Positions 7,618-16,548 of a stretch of 64,000 nt of DNA are shown here, piece by piece. Source of the DNA: Bacillota bacterium (GTDB taxonomy: Bacteria > Bacillota > Clostridia > Lachnospirales > Lachnospiraceae); NCBI GenBank assembly GCA_902363515.1, contig CABJAN010000003.1:62001-126000 (forward strand), given 5' to 3'. Within the stretch, counting starts at the first letter, position 1. The number at the start of each line of letters is the position of its first letter. The notes beneath the pieces were generated by a model. The model was not told where the DNA came from and did no database searches. It saw only the letters and a program-made list of their open reading frames with translations. A program made the translations under genes and the position numbers.

Positions 7618-9027
7618 ATGCTTTTTTCCAGTATTCCTTTTTTATATTATTTTCTGCCTCTGGCGCTGATTTTTTACTTTTTGGCTCCTGCAAAATTTAA
7701 GAACACGGTACTGCTGGCTTTTAGTCTGATTTTTTATGGATGGGGCGAGCCGAAATATCTTTTTCTTATGATAGTTTCTATTGGAGCTGGTTATGGATTT
7801 GGGCTTTTGCTGGAACGATACCGGCAAAAGCCTGCCGCCAGATGGATTTGCTTTTGTTCTGTAGCAGTCAGTCTTGGATTTCTTCTTTATTTCAAATATG
7901 CTGATTTTTTCCTGGAAAATATCAATGCTGTCACCGGACTTGAACTGGGACTTCTAAATATTGCCTTACCTATTGGCATCAGTTTTTATACTTTCCAGAT
8001 GATTAGTTATACCGTAGACGTGTACCGCGGGGAACCTGCCCAGAGAAATCCTCTCCATCTGGCAACCTATATTGCCATGTTTCCCCAGCTAATTGCCGGG
8101 CCTATTGTACGTTATTCTCAGATTGCCGCGCAGCTTCAAAGGCGCACGCACTCTGTAGATTTGGCTGCCCTTGGTATCCGCCGCTTTCTCCTTGGGCTTG
8201 GAAAGAAAATTCTTATTGCCAATCAGCTTGGGGAACTGTGTAATGCCTTTCTGGTTTCCACAGAAAAATCGGTTCTCTTTCACTGGATATATGCCATAGC
8301 TTTCAGCCTGCATATTTATTTTGACTTTTCCGGTTACAGTGATATGGCTATTGGTCTTGGGAAAATTTTTGGCTTCCATTTTGCAGAAAATTTTAATTAT
8401 CCTTATATTTCTGCCAGTATCACAGAATTTTGGCGCAGATGGCATATTTCCCTGGGAACCTGGTTTCGGGATTATGTATATATTCCCATGGGTGGAAACC
8501 AGGTTGGCAAAGCCCGCTGGTTTTTCAACATTTTCACTGTATGGATGCTCACCGGCTTCTGGCATGGAGCTGCCTGGAATTTTGTCCTCTGGGGACTTTT
8601 CTTCGCCCTGCTGCTTGTGTGTGAAAAGCTGTGGCTTCTTCCTCATCTTGCCAGGCATAAATTTATCTCTCATGTTTATGTGCTGTTTTTTGTTGCTATC
8701 AGCTTTGTTTTATTCCATGCAGAGAATCTGCCACAGGTCTGTTCCCATATAGGCGGGATGTTCGGTATAGGAGGAATCCCTCTGGCGTCCCCTGAGGCAA
8801 TCTATTATCTGAAAAGCTTTGGATTCCTTCTCCTGATTGCTGTCATTGGCGCCACCCCGGTATGCAAATATCTGTGGACTGTACTGGAAATGCGCCTGGC
8901 CAAAAACAAGGGATTCGCCATTGTCCTGGCTATTGCAGAGCCTTGTGGGCTGCTGTTACTGCTTCTTGTTATGACTGCCTTTCTGGTAGATGGCTCCTTT
9001 AACCCGTTTCTGTATTTTCGTTTTTAA
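7618..9027 (+). CDS. MBOAT-family O-acyltransferase (AlgI/DltB-like), locus 1
   Basis: A 469-residue multi-pass membrane protein of the MBOAT family. It is predicted to move acetyl groups from the cytoplasm across the membrane for O-acylation of a surface polysaccharide or peptidoglycan. Family marks are LPIGISFYTFQMISYTVDVY, the FPQLIAGPIVRY segment, EFWRRWHISLGTWFRDYV and the conserved histidine at about residue 316 in GFWHGAAWNF. It ends with NPFLYFRF as AlgI-like proteins do. AGGAGG precedes the ATG. A second copy with the same architecture is at 56413-57825. The partner SGNH/DHHW protein follows. The acceptor polymer is not identifiable. Confidence 0.93.
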   Translation: MLFSSIPFLYYFLPLALIFYFLAPAKFKNTVLLAFSLIFYGWGEPKYLFLMIVSIGAGYGFGLLLERYRQKPAARWICFCSVAVSLGFLLYFKYADFFLENINAVTGLELGLLNIALPIGISFYTFQMISYTVDVYRGEPAQRNPLHLATYIAMFPQLIAGPIVRYSQIAAQLQRRTHSVDLAALGIRRFLLGLGKKILIANQLGELCNAFLVSTEKSVLFHWIYAIAFSLHIYFDFSGYSDMAIGLGKIFGFHFAENFNYPYISASITEFWRRWHISLGTWFRDYVYIPMGGNQVGKARWFFNIFTVWMLTGFWHGAAWNFVLWGLFFALLLVCEKLWLLPHLARHKFISHVYVLFFVAISFVLFHAENLPQVCSHIGGMFGIGGIPLASPEAIYYLKSFGFLLLIAVIGATPVCKYLWTVLEMRLAKNKGFAIVLAIAEPCGLLLLLLVMTAFLVDGSFNPFLYFRF

Positions 9028-9061
9028 TATTTTCTTTTTTAAATGGAGGAATTTTATAGAC

Positions 9062-10153
9062 ATGCGTAAGAAAAATAAAGTCATGTGTGTGCTATTTGCC
9101 TGCTTTCTGGGACTTAGCTTCTTCCTCTGCATCCTCTTTCCAAAGGAAGATTACTCTTACAGTGAGCGGCGCAAGCTGGCGAAAATGCCGGAACTTTCCC
9201 TGGATTCGGTACTAAACGGGCGCTTTATGACAGGCTTTGATTCCTATGCCCAGGACCAATTTCCTTTCCGGGAATCCTTTCGGAAGCTAAAAGCCTTCTC
9301 TGCCACAGAAGGTTTCAAACGGAAGGATAATCATGGTATTTATGAGACAGAGGGTTATGCTTGTGCCATGGAATATCCGGTAGATGAGAAATCTCTTGAT
9401 CGGGCTTCCCAGCGTTTCCGTTATATTTATGACAAATATTTATCAGAGGAAAATAAGGTTTATCTTTGTGTGATTCCTGACAAAAACTGCTTCCTTGCTC
9501 CTAAAAGCGGTCATCTGTCTATGGATTATCCTGCTTTTGAGAAGGCTATGGCAGAAAAAATGGATTTTGCCCAAAATATCTCCATTACCCATTTGCTGGA
9601 GCAGGAAGATTATTATAAGACGGACACTCACTGGAGACAGGAACGCATTACTGACGTAGCTGCTTATCTGGCAGAATGTATGGGAACCAGCTTAAAACAG
9701 GACTATCAGCAAAAAACTGCTGCTTCTGATTTCCTGGGCGTTTATGCGGGCCAGTCTGCCCTGAGCCTTTCCCCTGAGCCCCTGTACTATCTTACCAATG
9801 ACGCCATAGAGCAGGCGGTTGTCTGCAACTATGAAACCGGCAAAACTCAGTCTGTCTATGACCTCTCCCGCGCTGAGGGAAAAGACCCTTATGAGATATT
9901 CTTATCCGGGTCTGTTTCTCTGCTTACGGTAGAAAATCCTATGGCTTCCAGTTCAAAAGAACTGGTTTTATTCCGGGATTCCTTTGGGTCCAGCATTGCC
10001 CCCCTGCTTTTAGAAGGCTATTCAAAAATCACCCTGGTTGATATCCGGTATATTCACCCGGATTATCTGGAACAATACATGGACTTTACCGACTGTGATG
10101 TTTTGTTTTTATACAGCACTTTGGTCTTAAATAACAGTGACACCCTGAAATAA
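9062..10153 (+). CDS. DHHW-family (AlgJ/AlgX-like) surface acetyltransferase partner, locus 1
   Basis: A 363-residue protein with one N-terminal membrane anchor (about residues 7-24) and an extracellular SGNH-type domain. The signature is YYKTDTHWR, where most relatives have TDHHW, and a Ser-containing block LFRDSFGSS near residue 305. It probably completes acyl transfer from the MBOAT protein to the polymer outside the cell. The ATG at 9062 follows GGAGG by about 11 bases; the same frame is open upstream into the MBOAT gene without a better start. The replacement of one His of DHHW by Thr is a difference from the second copy at 57845. Confidence 0.85.
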   Translation: MRKKNKVMCVLFACFLGLSFFLCILFPKEDYSYSERRKLAKMPELSLDSVLNGRFMTGFDSYAQDQFPFRESFRKLKAFSATEGFKRKDNHGIYETEGYACAMEYPVDEKSLDRASQRFRYIYDKYLSEENKVYLCVIPDKNCFLAPKSGHLSMDYPAFEKAMAEKMDFAQNISITHLLEQEDYYKTDTHWRQERITDVAAYLAECMGTSLKQDYQQKTAASDFLGVYAGQSALSLSPEPLYYLTNDAIEQAVVCNYETGKTQSVYDLSRAEGKDPYEIFLSGSVSLLTVENPMASSSKELVLFRDSFGSSIAPLLLEGYSKITLVDIRYIHPDYLEQYMDFTDCDVLFLYSTLVLNNSDTLK

Positions 10154-10155
10154 TC

Positions 10156-10536
10156 TTACTCCTTTGCGGGAATGGTTTTCACTCCAAAGAGGAAGTAGAG
10201 AACATGAAACACCCAGACGCCAATAAGAACCATGCGTCCAATAAGTACTTGATGCATGAAAGCAAAACTGACCGCCATAATCAAGGTTACAGTGACCATG
10301 ATTCTGATTTTGGTCTGTCTGGTCATGCCCCTTCCTGCCACGTAGCTTTCCAGATTTTTCCTGTAAAGGCTGGTTCCAAGGAACCAGTTGTGAAGTTTCT
10401 CAGAACTTCTGGCAAAGCATATGGCAGCCAGAAGGAGGAAAGGCACTGCCGGCAGCAAAGGCAGAACTGCCCCCAAAGCGCCAAGCGCCAGAGAAATACT
10501 GCCTATTGCCATATAACTGATTTTTTTCACATTCAT
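10156..10536 (-). CDS. YbaN/DUF454 family small membrane protein
   Basis: A 126-residue protein with two hydrophobic blocks. The first contains GALGAVLPLLPAVPFLLLAA and the pair FARSSEKLHNWFL follows, a pattern typical of the YbaN (DUF454) family; a second helical pair is at the C-terminus. Function is unknown. Its start codon overlaps the stop of the CydC-like gene (TAATG), so it is the third gene of that operon. Tail-to-tail with the DHHW gene with only two bases between them and no clear terminator. Confidence 0.85.
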   Translation of the reverse strand: MNVKKISYMAIGSISLALGALGAVLPLLPAVPFLLLAAICFARSSEKLHNWFLGTSLYRKNLESYVAGRGMTRQTKIRIMVTVTLIMAVSFAFMHQVLIGRMVLIGVWVFHVLYFLFGVKTIPAKE

Positions 10537-12194
10537 TAACTCATCCTCCCGTGTTCTACAGAATATACTCTGTCTGCAATTCCCATGGTAGATTTTCTGT
10601 GAGATACCAGCACCACGGTTTTTCCTTTGCGTTCTTCATAAAGGGATTTCAAAATCACTGCCTCATTTAAACTATCCAGATTGGAGGTTGGCTCATCCAG
10701 CAGCATAAACGGCGCGTCATGAAGAAAGGCTCTGGCCAGTCCCAGTCTCTGTTTCTCTCCTCCTGACAAGGTATCTCCAAGCTCTCCCACCAAAGTATCA
10801 TATCCCTTTGGCAGACTCATAATAAAATCGTGTACAGAAGCCTTTTTGCAGGCTTGTTCCAGCTCCTCCTGGGAGGCATCTGGTTTGGCTATCCTCAGAT
10901 TATCCGCAATGCTGTCGTGAAACAGATGAGTTTCCTGAGTCATAAAACTCTCCATATTCCGCAGATTTGCAGTGTTTATCTTGTCCACAGAGCAGCCGGA
11001 AATCTTCACTTCACCTTTCCCGGTCTCCCAAAACCGCATAAACAGCTTCAATAGTGTAGACTTTCCACTTCCGCTTTTTCCCTGAATCCCAACAACCGCG
11101 CCTCTTGGAATGTCCAGAGAAACCTTATGCAAAATCTCTTCCTGCCCATAAGAAAAACTTACTTTTTCTGCCCCTGCGCCAGAAAATTCTATGGTCTCCC
11201 TTCCCTTGATTTCTTCTGTCACAGGAAGTTCTTCCAAAATATCCAGCACCCTGTTGCCCGCTGCAAAAGTATTTTGCAAGGTACTGCCAAGAGCCGCCAG
11301 GGCAACTACAGGTCCAAAGCTGCTCATTAAGGTCAACGTGGAAATCACCACGCCTTCAAACTCTACCATTCCATTCCAAAACAGCCAGGCAGAAACAAAA
11401 AGCATTGCCAGGTCTGCCACCCAGATAACCGTATTCGTCACCGCTGTATTCCACCCGGAAAGCTTTTTCATCCTGGCTTCTTCTATACAGAGGGCTTCTG
11501 TTTGCTCCCTCATTTCCTTCATCCTTTTATCTCCTGCATGATACTGAAGAATTTCCGGCAGCCCTCTCAGACTGTCCAGGACAAAGCTGCTGAGGCTGCC
11601 ACTCATAGTTCGAAAACGCATTCCTGCCTGTCCGTTAAGCCCAGACACTGCCATAGGAATAACAATTCCTACAATCAGAAAGAAAACCATTGCCAAAATC
11701 CCCAAAACAGGATGATAACTGCCAAGAAACAGGCTGATTCCTGTACAAAACAACAGGGCTATCAAAGCCGGGGAAATCGTATGAGCATAAAACACCTCCA
11801 AAAGCTCAATGTCTGATGTAATAACAGAAATCAGGCTGCCCTTCTCTTTTCCTTCCAGCTTGGCAGGACACAGGCGGCGCAAAGCCAAAAAGACTTTATC
11901 CCTTATAAGCGCCAGGAGTTTAAAGGCAATAAAATGGTTGCAGGCCTGTTCCCCATACCGCAGGATTCCACGCATGATGGCAAACCCTACCATGCATATA
12001 AAAAGCAGAGTGATACTCACAGGAACAGGCTCACTCAGACCCGCCAGCAGAGCAAAGCCTGCAAACACTGTAATGAAAGTCGCACATAAATGTCCTGCCA
12101 GTCCCATAAGCACAGCCAGAACCATATATCCGCTTAAAGGTTTTACTAATCCTGACAACTGTAGCATCAGCTTCCAGTGATTTCGTTTTTTCAT
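10536..12194 (-). CDS. cydC: ABC exporter, permease plus ATPase, CydC-like half
   Basis: A 552-residue half-transporter with six transmembrane helices in the first 320 residues and a C-terminal nucleotide-binding domain. It shows Walker A GIQGKSGSGKST, signature LSGGEKQRLGLARA and Walker B FMLLDEPTSNLD, then VSHR. The ATG at 12194 is chosen because AAAGGAG lies 8 bases before it and it overlaps the preceding stop (ATGA); the frame is open further upstream. With the preceding gene it forms a heterodimer like CydDC, which exports cysteine/glutathione-type thiols in bacteria with cytochrome bd. No cydAB genes are nearby, so the substrate is uncertain. Confidence 0.85.
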   Translation of the reverse strand: MKKRNHWKLMLQLSGLVKPLSGYMVLAVLMGLAGHLCATFITVFAGFALLAGLSEPVPVSITLLFICMVGFAIMRGILRYGEQACNHFIAFKLLALIRDKVFLALRRLCPAKLEGKEKGSLISVITSDIELLEVFYAHTISPALIALLFCTGISLFLGSYHPVLGILAMVFFLIVGIVIPMAVSGLNGQAGMRFRTMSGSLSSFVLDSLRGLPEILQYHAGDKRMKEMREQTEALCIEEARMKKLSGWNTAVTNTVIWVADLAMLFVSAWLFWNGMVEFEGVVISTLTLMSSFGPVVALAALGSTLQNTFAAGNRVLDILEELPVTEEIKGRETIEFSGAGAEKVSFSYGQEEILHKVSLDIPRGAVVGIQGKSGSGKSTLLKLFMRFWETGKGEVKISGCSVDKINTANLRNMESFMTQETHLFHDSIADNLRIAKPDASQEELEQACKKASVHDFIMSLPKGYDTLVGELGDTLSGGEKQRLGLARAFLHDAPFMLLDEPTSNLDSLNEAVILKSLYEERKGKTVVLVSHRKSTMGIADRVYSVEHGRMS

Positions 12195-13933
12195 GATGCC
12201 TTCTCCTTTCTGTAATCCTCCAGCTTCTGCTGGGTGTTCCATAATTTTGCATAGCTTCCATTTTGAGTAATGAGGGTTTCATGATTTCCCTGCTCTGCTA
12301 TTTTTCCCTGTTCCAGCACATAAATTTTATCCGCGGCTGTCACATTGGCTAATCGGTGGGAAATCAGCAATACGGTTTTCTTTCCTTTCATCTGATAAAT
12401 CTGCTCCATAATATCATTTTCACTCTCTGCATCAATATTGGAGGTTGCTTCATCAAAAATATACACAGCACTGTCATGCAAAAGCGCCCTTGCCATAACC
12501 AGACGCTGACACTGTCCGCCGGAAAAGTTCGACCCCTTTTCTGCAAGCATGGTATCCAGTCCCTGCTCACTTCTCAGGAAATCAGCCAGTTTCATCTGTT
12601 CCAGTACCTGCCAGAATTCTTCATCTGTTCCATCCGGTTTCGCCAGAAGCAGGTTCTCTCTCACTGTTCCTCTAAAAAGATATCCTGCATGTCCCACATA
12701 AGTAATCTGCTCTAACAGGCTTTCCTCTGAAATTTCAGCAAGCGGAACACCCTGCGCCCCTCCAAACAGAACCTCACCCTGATAATTCCGATTTTTTCCC
12801 GTAAAGATAGATGCCAGTGTGGATTTGCCGCAGCCGCTTTCTCCTACAATGGCGACAAAATCCCCTTTCTTGGCCGAAAGACTGATTTGTTTCAAAATAG
12901 GACGCTCCTTTTCATATGCAAAAGTCAAATCCCTGCAGCACAAACCACTCTCTTGGGAGATTTCTTTTGTCCCCTTCACCGGCTCCGGCAAATCCAGCAA
13001 TTTAAAAATCTTATCACTGGCAGCCATTCCGTTCATGGCAATGTGGAAGAAGCTTCCAAGTAAACGCATAGGCAGGAAAAAGTCTGCTGCCAGCAAAATA
13101 ATAAATAAGCACTCACTTAGAAGAATTTCCCCGTTCAAAAACTGTCTCACTGCCAAAATCCCTCCAAGAGCAGCCCCTCCATACGCCATCAAATCCATAA
13201 TGGTAATGGAATTTAACTGCATGGTCAGAACCTTCATGGTGATTTTACGGAAATTTTCTGCCTCCCGGTTCATCTCTTCCTGTCTGCGTTCATCTGCCTG
13301 ATAAATCTTCAAGGTAGTCAGCCCCTGAAGGTTTTCCAGAAAGGTATCTCCCAAAGCAGTGTACTGCCCCCAATATTTTGACAGCAGCTTCTTCGCCCAG
13401 GTCTGAACCGCTGCAATGGAAATGGGAATCAGCGGCACGCAGCACAAAAGTACCACTGCAGAAACCCAGCTTACAGGAAGCAATACCAAAAACAGCGTCA
13501 CCGGAGCCAGGACTGCATAGAAAAACTGGGGCAGGTATGACCCAAAATAAGTTTCCAACTGGTCAACACCTTCTACCGCTACCTGGACAACCTCTGAGGA
13601 GCGGACATTCTCCTTGTAAGAGACGCCAAGCCTTAAAAGTTTTCCATAAATTTTCTCACGCAAAACCTGTTTCACTGATTCTGAGGAAAGAAAGCTCATA
13701 CGGCTGGATAGCACGAAACAGACCATACGCACAAAAATTGCCCCAATGGCATGCAAAGCTACAATAAGAAAAGTTCTCTTCTCTGCCCTGCCATAAAATA
13801 ATTCCCCCAAGAACCATGTAACCATTTGCAACAGTATAATATTGGCCCATAAGGAAACCCACTGAACCGCCACATTGGCAGCAATATATTTCCTGGTGTG
13901 GCTCACTGTAGAGATTAGTCTTTTATGAATCAT
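12191..13933 (-). CDS. cydD: ABC exporter, permease plus ATPase, CydD-like half
   Basis: A 580-residue half-transporter. The membrane part carries the CydD-like stretch FFLPMRLLGSFFHIAMNGM before the linker to the nucleotide-binding domain. That domain has Walker A VGESGCGKST, signature FSGGQCQRLVMARALL, Walker B VYIFDEATSNID and switch SHR. The ATG at 13933 follows GGAGG by 11 bases; a TTG six codons earlier would place the Shine-Dalgarno inside the gene. It is the first gene of an overlapping three-gene operon with the CydC-like and YbaN-like genes. Thiol export is the family role, but a general lipid or drug exporter cannot be ruled out. Confidence 0.85.
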   Translation of the reverse strand: MIHKRLISTVSHTRKYIAANVAVQWVSLWANIILLQMVTWFLGELFYGRAEKRTFLIVALHAIGAIFVRMVCFVLSSRMSFLSSESVKQVLREKIYGKLLRLGVSYKENVRSSEVVQVAVEGVDQLETYFGSYLPQFFYAVLAPVTLFLVLLPVSWVSAVVLLCCVPLIPISIAAVQTWAKKLLSKYWGQYTALGDTFLENLQGLTTLKIYQADERRQEEMNREAENFRKITMKVLTMQLNSITIMDLMAYGGAALGGILAVRQFLNGEILLSECLFIILLAADFFLPMRLLGSFFHIAMNGMAASDKIFKLLDLPEPVKGTKEISQESGLCCRDLTFAYEKERPILKQISLSAKKGDFVAIVGESGCGKSTLASIFTGKNRNYQGEVLFGGAQGVPLAEISEESLLEQITYVGHAGYLFRGTVRENLLLAKPDGTDEEFWQVLEQMKLADFLRSEQGLDTMLAEKGSNFSGGQCQRLVMARALLHDSAVYIFDEATSNIDAESENDIMEQIYQMKGKKTVLLISHRLANVTAADKIYVLEQGKIAEQGNHETLITQNGSYAKLWNTQQKLEDYRKEKAS

Positions 13934-14458
13934 CAATGTTTTATCCTCCAATTTGTAGTTACTCTTTTAATTATTGATTAGTTAGTTAATCCATTCTTTA
14001 GTTAGCTTTCTCTAATTCATGTGGTAAAAAAATAGAACTCTTAAGTTCTTGTGAGCTTGATTCGTCTAGTTGACTCATATGCACGCGGTTAGCATCTTCT
14101 AACTGATTGATATTTTATTTATTTTGGGGGGATTTGTCAAGAGGGAGATTTCAAAAATTAAAGGAAATGCGGCGTGGAGAGTTGCTGCTTTTTGCTGCTC
14201 TTGGCTTAAAGGGCAATGTGGTACAGAAACTTTGTTTTTTGCCCCGGCTGGGGACAAAAATAGCATTCACCATTTAAAAACACCCCAGAATTCTTGAAAA
14301 ATGCAAAAATCCGGGGCAAATACGCTCAAATTTATGTTTCTTTGCCCCATAACGGGGTGCTAAATACACTTAGGTGATATATTTACCCCGTTCTTACGGA
14401 TTGAATATGAATTTTCAGTGTATTTACCCTAGTTCTCCATTCCCTCATATAGCAAATC
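13934..14458. other. Intergenic region with palindromes and repeated TTTRCCCC motifs
   Basis: About 525 bases without a convincing gene. The part next to the CydD-like gene has GATTA/TAATC arms (13976-13991), another TTAGTTAG at 13999-14005, a hairpin AGAACT/AGTTCT (14034-14049) and GTTAG/CTAAC arms (14088-14103). These are possible operators for an ABC-exporter repressor. The part from 14236 to 14430 carries five copies of TTTGCCCC-like sequence in both orientations. No promoter could be assigned with confidence. Confidence 0.5.
14236..14430. repeat. Cluster of TTTRCCCC motifs and a GC-rich hairpin
   Basis: TTTGCCCC or TTTACCC(C/T) occurs at about 14238, 14341, 14382 and 14422 on the plus strand and inverted (GGGGCAAA) at 14313. 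The first copy forms a hairpin of TTTTTGCCCC against GGGGACAAAAA; the third has CCCC/GGGG arms around five bases. A longer inverted pair, AAATACAC and GTGTATTT, spans 14362-14425. The A/T tracts are on the wrong sides for a normal terminator. Confidence 0.5.
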
Positions 14459-14794
14459 CTATCTCAGTATCTCCCAATGCCCCTTATGGCTACTTCCCAC
14501 TCGCTTAATCACCTGTAATTTTTTCATTTTATTTAAATAATATTTCACTCTATCCACAGACCATCCAAGTTCCAAAGCCATTTCTCTTTGTGTCAATTCC
14601 GGGTTTTGTTGAATTACTTTTAATACCTCTTTATCCTTCTCTGTGAATTGAAAATCTATGGTTTGGGTAGTTTCTGCAGAACTTGCTTTCTCCTGTTTCC
14701 GATACATATTCACCCTAAAATCACCATCGAAATCTATTAACTGTGGTTCCGGCAACCCATATTCTATACATTCACGAAGGATTCTTGGAATACT
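14459..14794 (-). pseudogene. C-terminal remnant of an AlbA_2/AAA_4-type ATP-binding protein
   Basis: An open frame of about 110 codons with no proper start. It begins SIPRILRECIEYGLPEPQL, then FDGDFRVNMYRK, and ends in a winged-helix domain with LTQREMALELGWSVDRVKYY. This is the usual C-terminus of Schlafen-AlbA_2-domain ATP-binding proteins (the IPRIL...EYGLPEP stretch plus helix-turn-helix). The AlbA_2 and ATPase parts are missing. Its 5' end is overlapped in another frame by the last codons of the AAA-ATPase gene, so the gene was truncated by a deletion or insertion that brought that gene in. The winged helix could still be made from a TTG at 14755, but no ribosome site is seen. Confidence 0.65.
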
Positions 14795-16385
14795 CTTTTC
14801 TCATCTTCTCAATCACACACGTATGCTTTTTTGTTTTTTTATCGTAATTAATTCCTGCCAGCAAAAGATTCCCACTGTAATCTTTTAGCGCTTCTATATA
14901 CTGTTTTTCTTTAATTTGACTAATAGCACCTTTTGCATTTTTATCCCACTTTAATTCAATCACTACGGCAGGTTTATCTGAATGTAGCATTCTTGGAATA
15001 AAGCATAAATCTGCAAATCCTTTCCCTGCCGGTAATTCACGGACAATGGTATAGTACTCTCTTGCAAAATAAAATGCCAGACTAATAGTACAGCTTAAAG
15101 AGTTTTCATCGTTATACTGAAGGATTGAAATTTCTCTGTGTGCTTTATCAATCCCCCTGGCCACTGCCTCACCATCTAAATTCCACAGTGCCTCTAGAAG
15201 TTTTCTTGAAGCTTCTACAGAATCTATCACCTCATGCCAATTCATGGTACTGATAGCATTCACATATTCCTGTGAAACCTCTTTATTGGGGATTCTAACG
15301 CTTTCTTCCAAACTATTATAAGTCAAATATCCCAGATGTACCAGAAGAGTCAGGATATCGTCTTTGTTTGCAAAAGTAGTCATATCATTGCTGAACGTTC
15401 CTGTATTGATATGAATACTTTTTCCTGCCAGCATCTGTACTACATCACTCTTCAACCCATCCATATCCATCTGGATATATCGTTTTAATGCTTCATAGGT
15501 CTCTGTCTGATTCCAGTAGGTTCCAAATTTATGTCTGAGCATAGCTTCTACTACCGATTTTGGGCTATACATAGAATAATGAGTATCACCGTTTTTCTCA
15601 TGACTTACTAAGCCATATCCATCATACCACGCCTTTGCTTCCTGAAAATCCATCCCGTATTCTTCACATAATTTTTCTACCTCATCTTCTGTAAACCCAA
15701 AGTATTCTGCCAGATTTCCAGGATCTGTCATGGAATACTCTGTAAACATATTTAAAGCAGAATGGGTTCCATATTTTTTTACAGGCAAAATACCAGTCAT
15801 GTAGGCCAATGCTACATATTCTTTATCTTTTAACCATACTCTTAAAAAGTCCAGGTATTGTTTCTGTGCATCCTGATCTTTCTGATACTCCCGGAACAGA
15901 CAATCCCACTCGTCAATCAGAATCACAAAAGGCCGCTCTGTCCTGGTGTAGATATCTTTCATAACCTGTACCAGATCTTTTTCGTTTCTAAAACGCATGT
16001 CATGAAAATCTTCCAGAAGCTCAAAGAGCAAATATGTCTTTAACATCTGTAGCATCTCCGCCACACTATGGGTCTGGCTCAAAAATTCCTGCATATTGAC
16101 TTTTATCACATCATACTGATTGAGATGTTTTTTATACGTACTGCATTTGCTAATTTTTAACTGTCCAAATAATTCTTCTGTATTCTCGTTTCTTCCATAA
16201 TAGGATGCAAGCATATCTGCTGCCATGGACTTTCCGAAACGTCTTGGGCGGCTGACACAGACAAATCTCTGCATGGTATTCATACTTTTGTTCGTAGCTT
16301 CAATCAATCTGCTTTTATCTATATAAATTTGTGAATTTAATTCCATTTTAAAAATAGAACTTCCTGGATTTAAGTAGCTTCCCAT
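14772..16385 (-). CDS. AAA-ATPase-like protein with C-terminal PD-(D/E)XK nuclease domain
   Basis: About 537 residues, of the family common in Lachnospiraceae and Bacteroidetes (AAA-ATPase-like plus PDDEXK). It starts MGSYLNPGSS followed by a short IYIDKSRLIE strand. It has a Walker A variant in SRPRRFGKSMAADML and Walker B in FVILIDEWDCLF. The C-terminal part has GKGFADLCFIP and AVVIELKWDKN, matching the D...ExK core of a PD-(D/E)XK nuclease. The start at 16385 fits family proteins and has GGGGG about 8 bases upstream; in-frame ATGs at 16391 and 16400 are alternatives. The last ten codons run into remnant sequence of the neighbouring pseudogene. Physiological role is unknown. Confidence 0.82.
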   Translation of the reverse strand: MGSYLNPGSSIFKMELNSQIYIDKSRLIEATNKSMNTMQRFVCVSRPRRFGKSMAADMLASYYGRNENTEELFGQLKISKCSTYKKHLNQYDVIKVNMQEFLSQTHSVAEMLQMLKTYLLFELLEDFHDMRFRNEKDLVQVMKDIYTRTERPFVILIDEWDCLFREYQKDQDAQKQYLDFLRVWLKDKEYVALAYMTGILPVKKYGTHSALNMFTEYSMTDPGNLAEYFGFTEDEVEKLCEEYGMDFQEAKAWYDGYGLVSHEKNGDTHYSMYSPKSVVEAMLRHKFGTYWNQTETYEALKRYIQMDMDGLKSDVVQMLAGKSIHINTGTFSNDMTTFANKDDILTLLVHLGYLTYNSLEESVRIPNKEVSQEYVNAISTMNWHEVIDSVEASRKLLEALWNLDGEAVARGIDKAHREISILQYNDENSLSCTISLAFYFAREYYTIVRELPAGKGFADLCFIPRMLHSDKPAVVIELKWDKNAKGAISQIKEKQYIEALKDYSGNLLLAGINYDKKTKKHTCVIEKMRKEYSKNPS

Positions 16386-16483
16386 ATTCATGACCCCCAT
16401 ATCCCTATGTTTTGCTGTTACATTTCTATTGTAGCAGATATTTCAGGCTGTGCCTACCGCATAATTCCATCCTCCAACACAAA

Positions 16484-16525
16484 CAGAGCCGCCGCACTGA
16501 AAAACTACTCAGTGCGACAGCTCTG
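16484..16525 (-). terminator. Terminator downstream of glgP
   Basis: A hairpin with CAGAGC...GCTCTG outer and CGCACTGA...TCAGTGCG inner arms, followed on the minus strand by CTCTGTTTGTGTT. It lies 24 bases after the glgP stop and fits an intrinsic terminator with a modest T-run. Confidence 0.7.
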
Positions 16526-16548
16526 TCATTTTACCTTTTATTCAGTTC

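Noticed and set aside
8089-8673. 194-codon open frame antisense to the MBOAT gene
   Set aside because: Low-quality composition and no start signal; the plus strand encodes conserved MBOAT motifs here.
14236-14260. GC-rich hairpin as an intrinsic terminator
   Set aside because: No T-run follows the stem on either strand; the T tracts lie before the stem.
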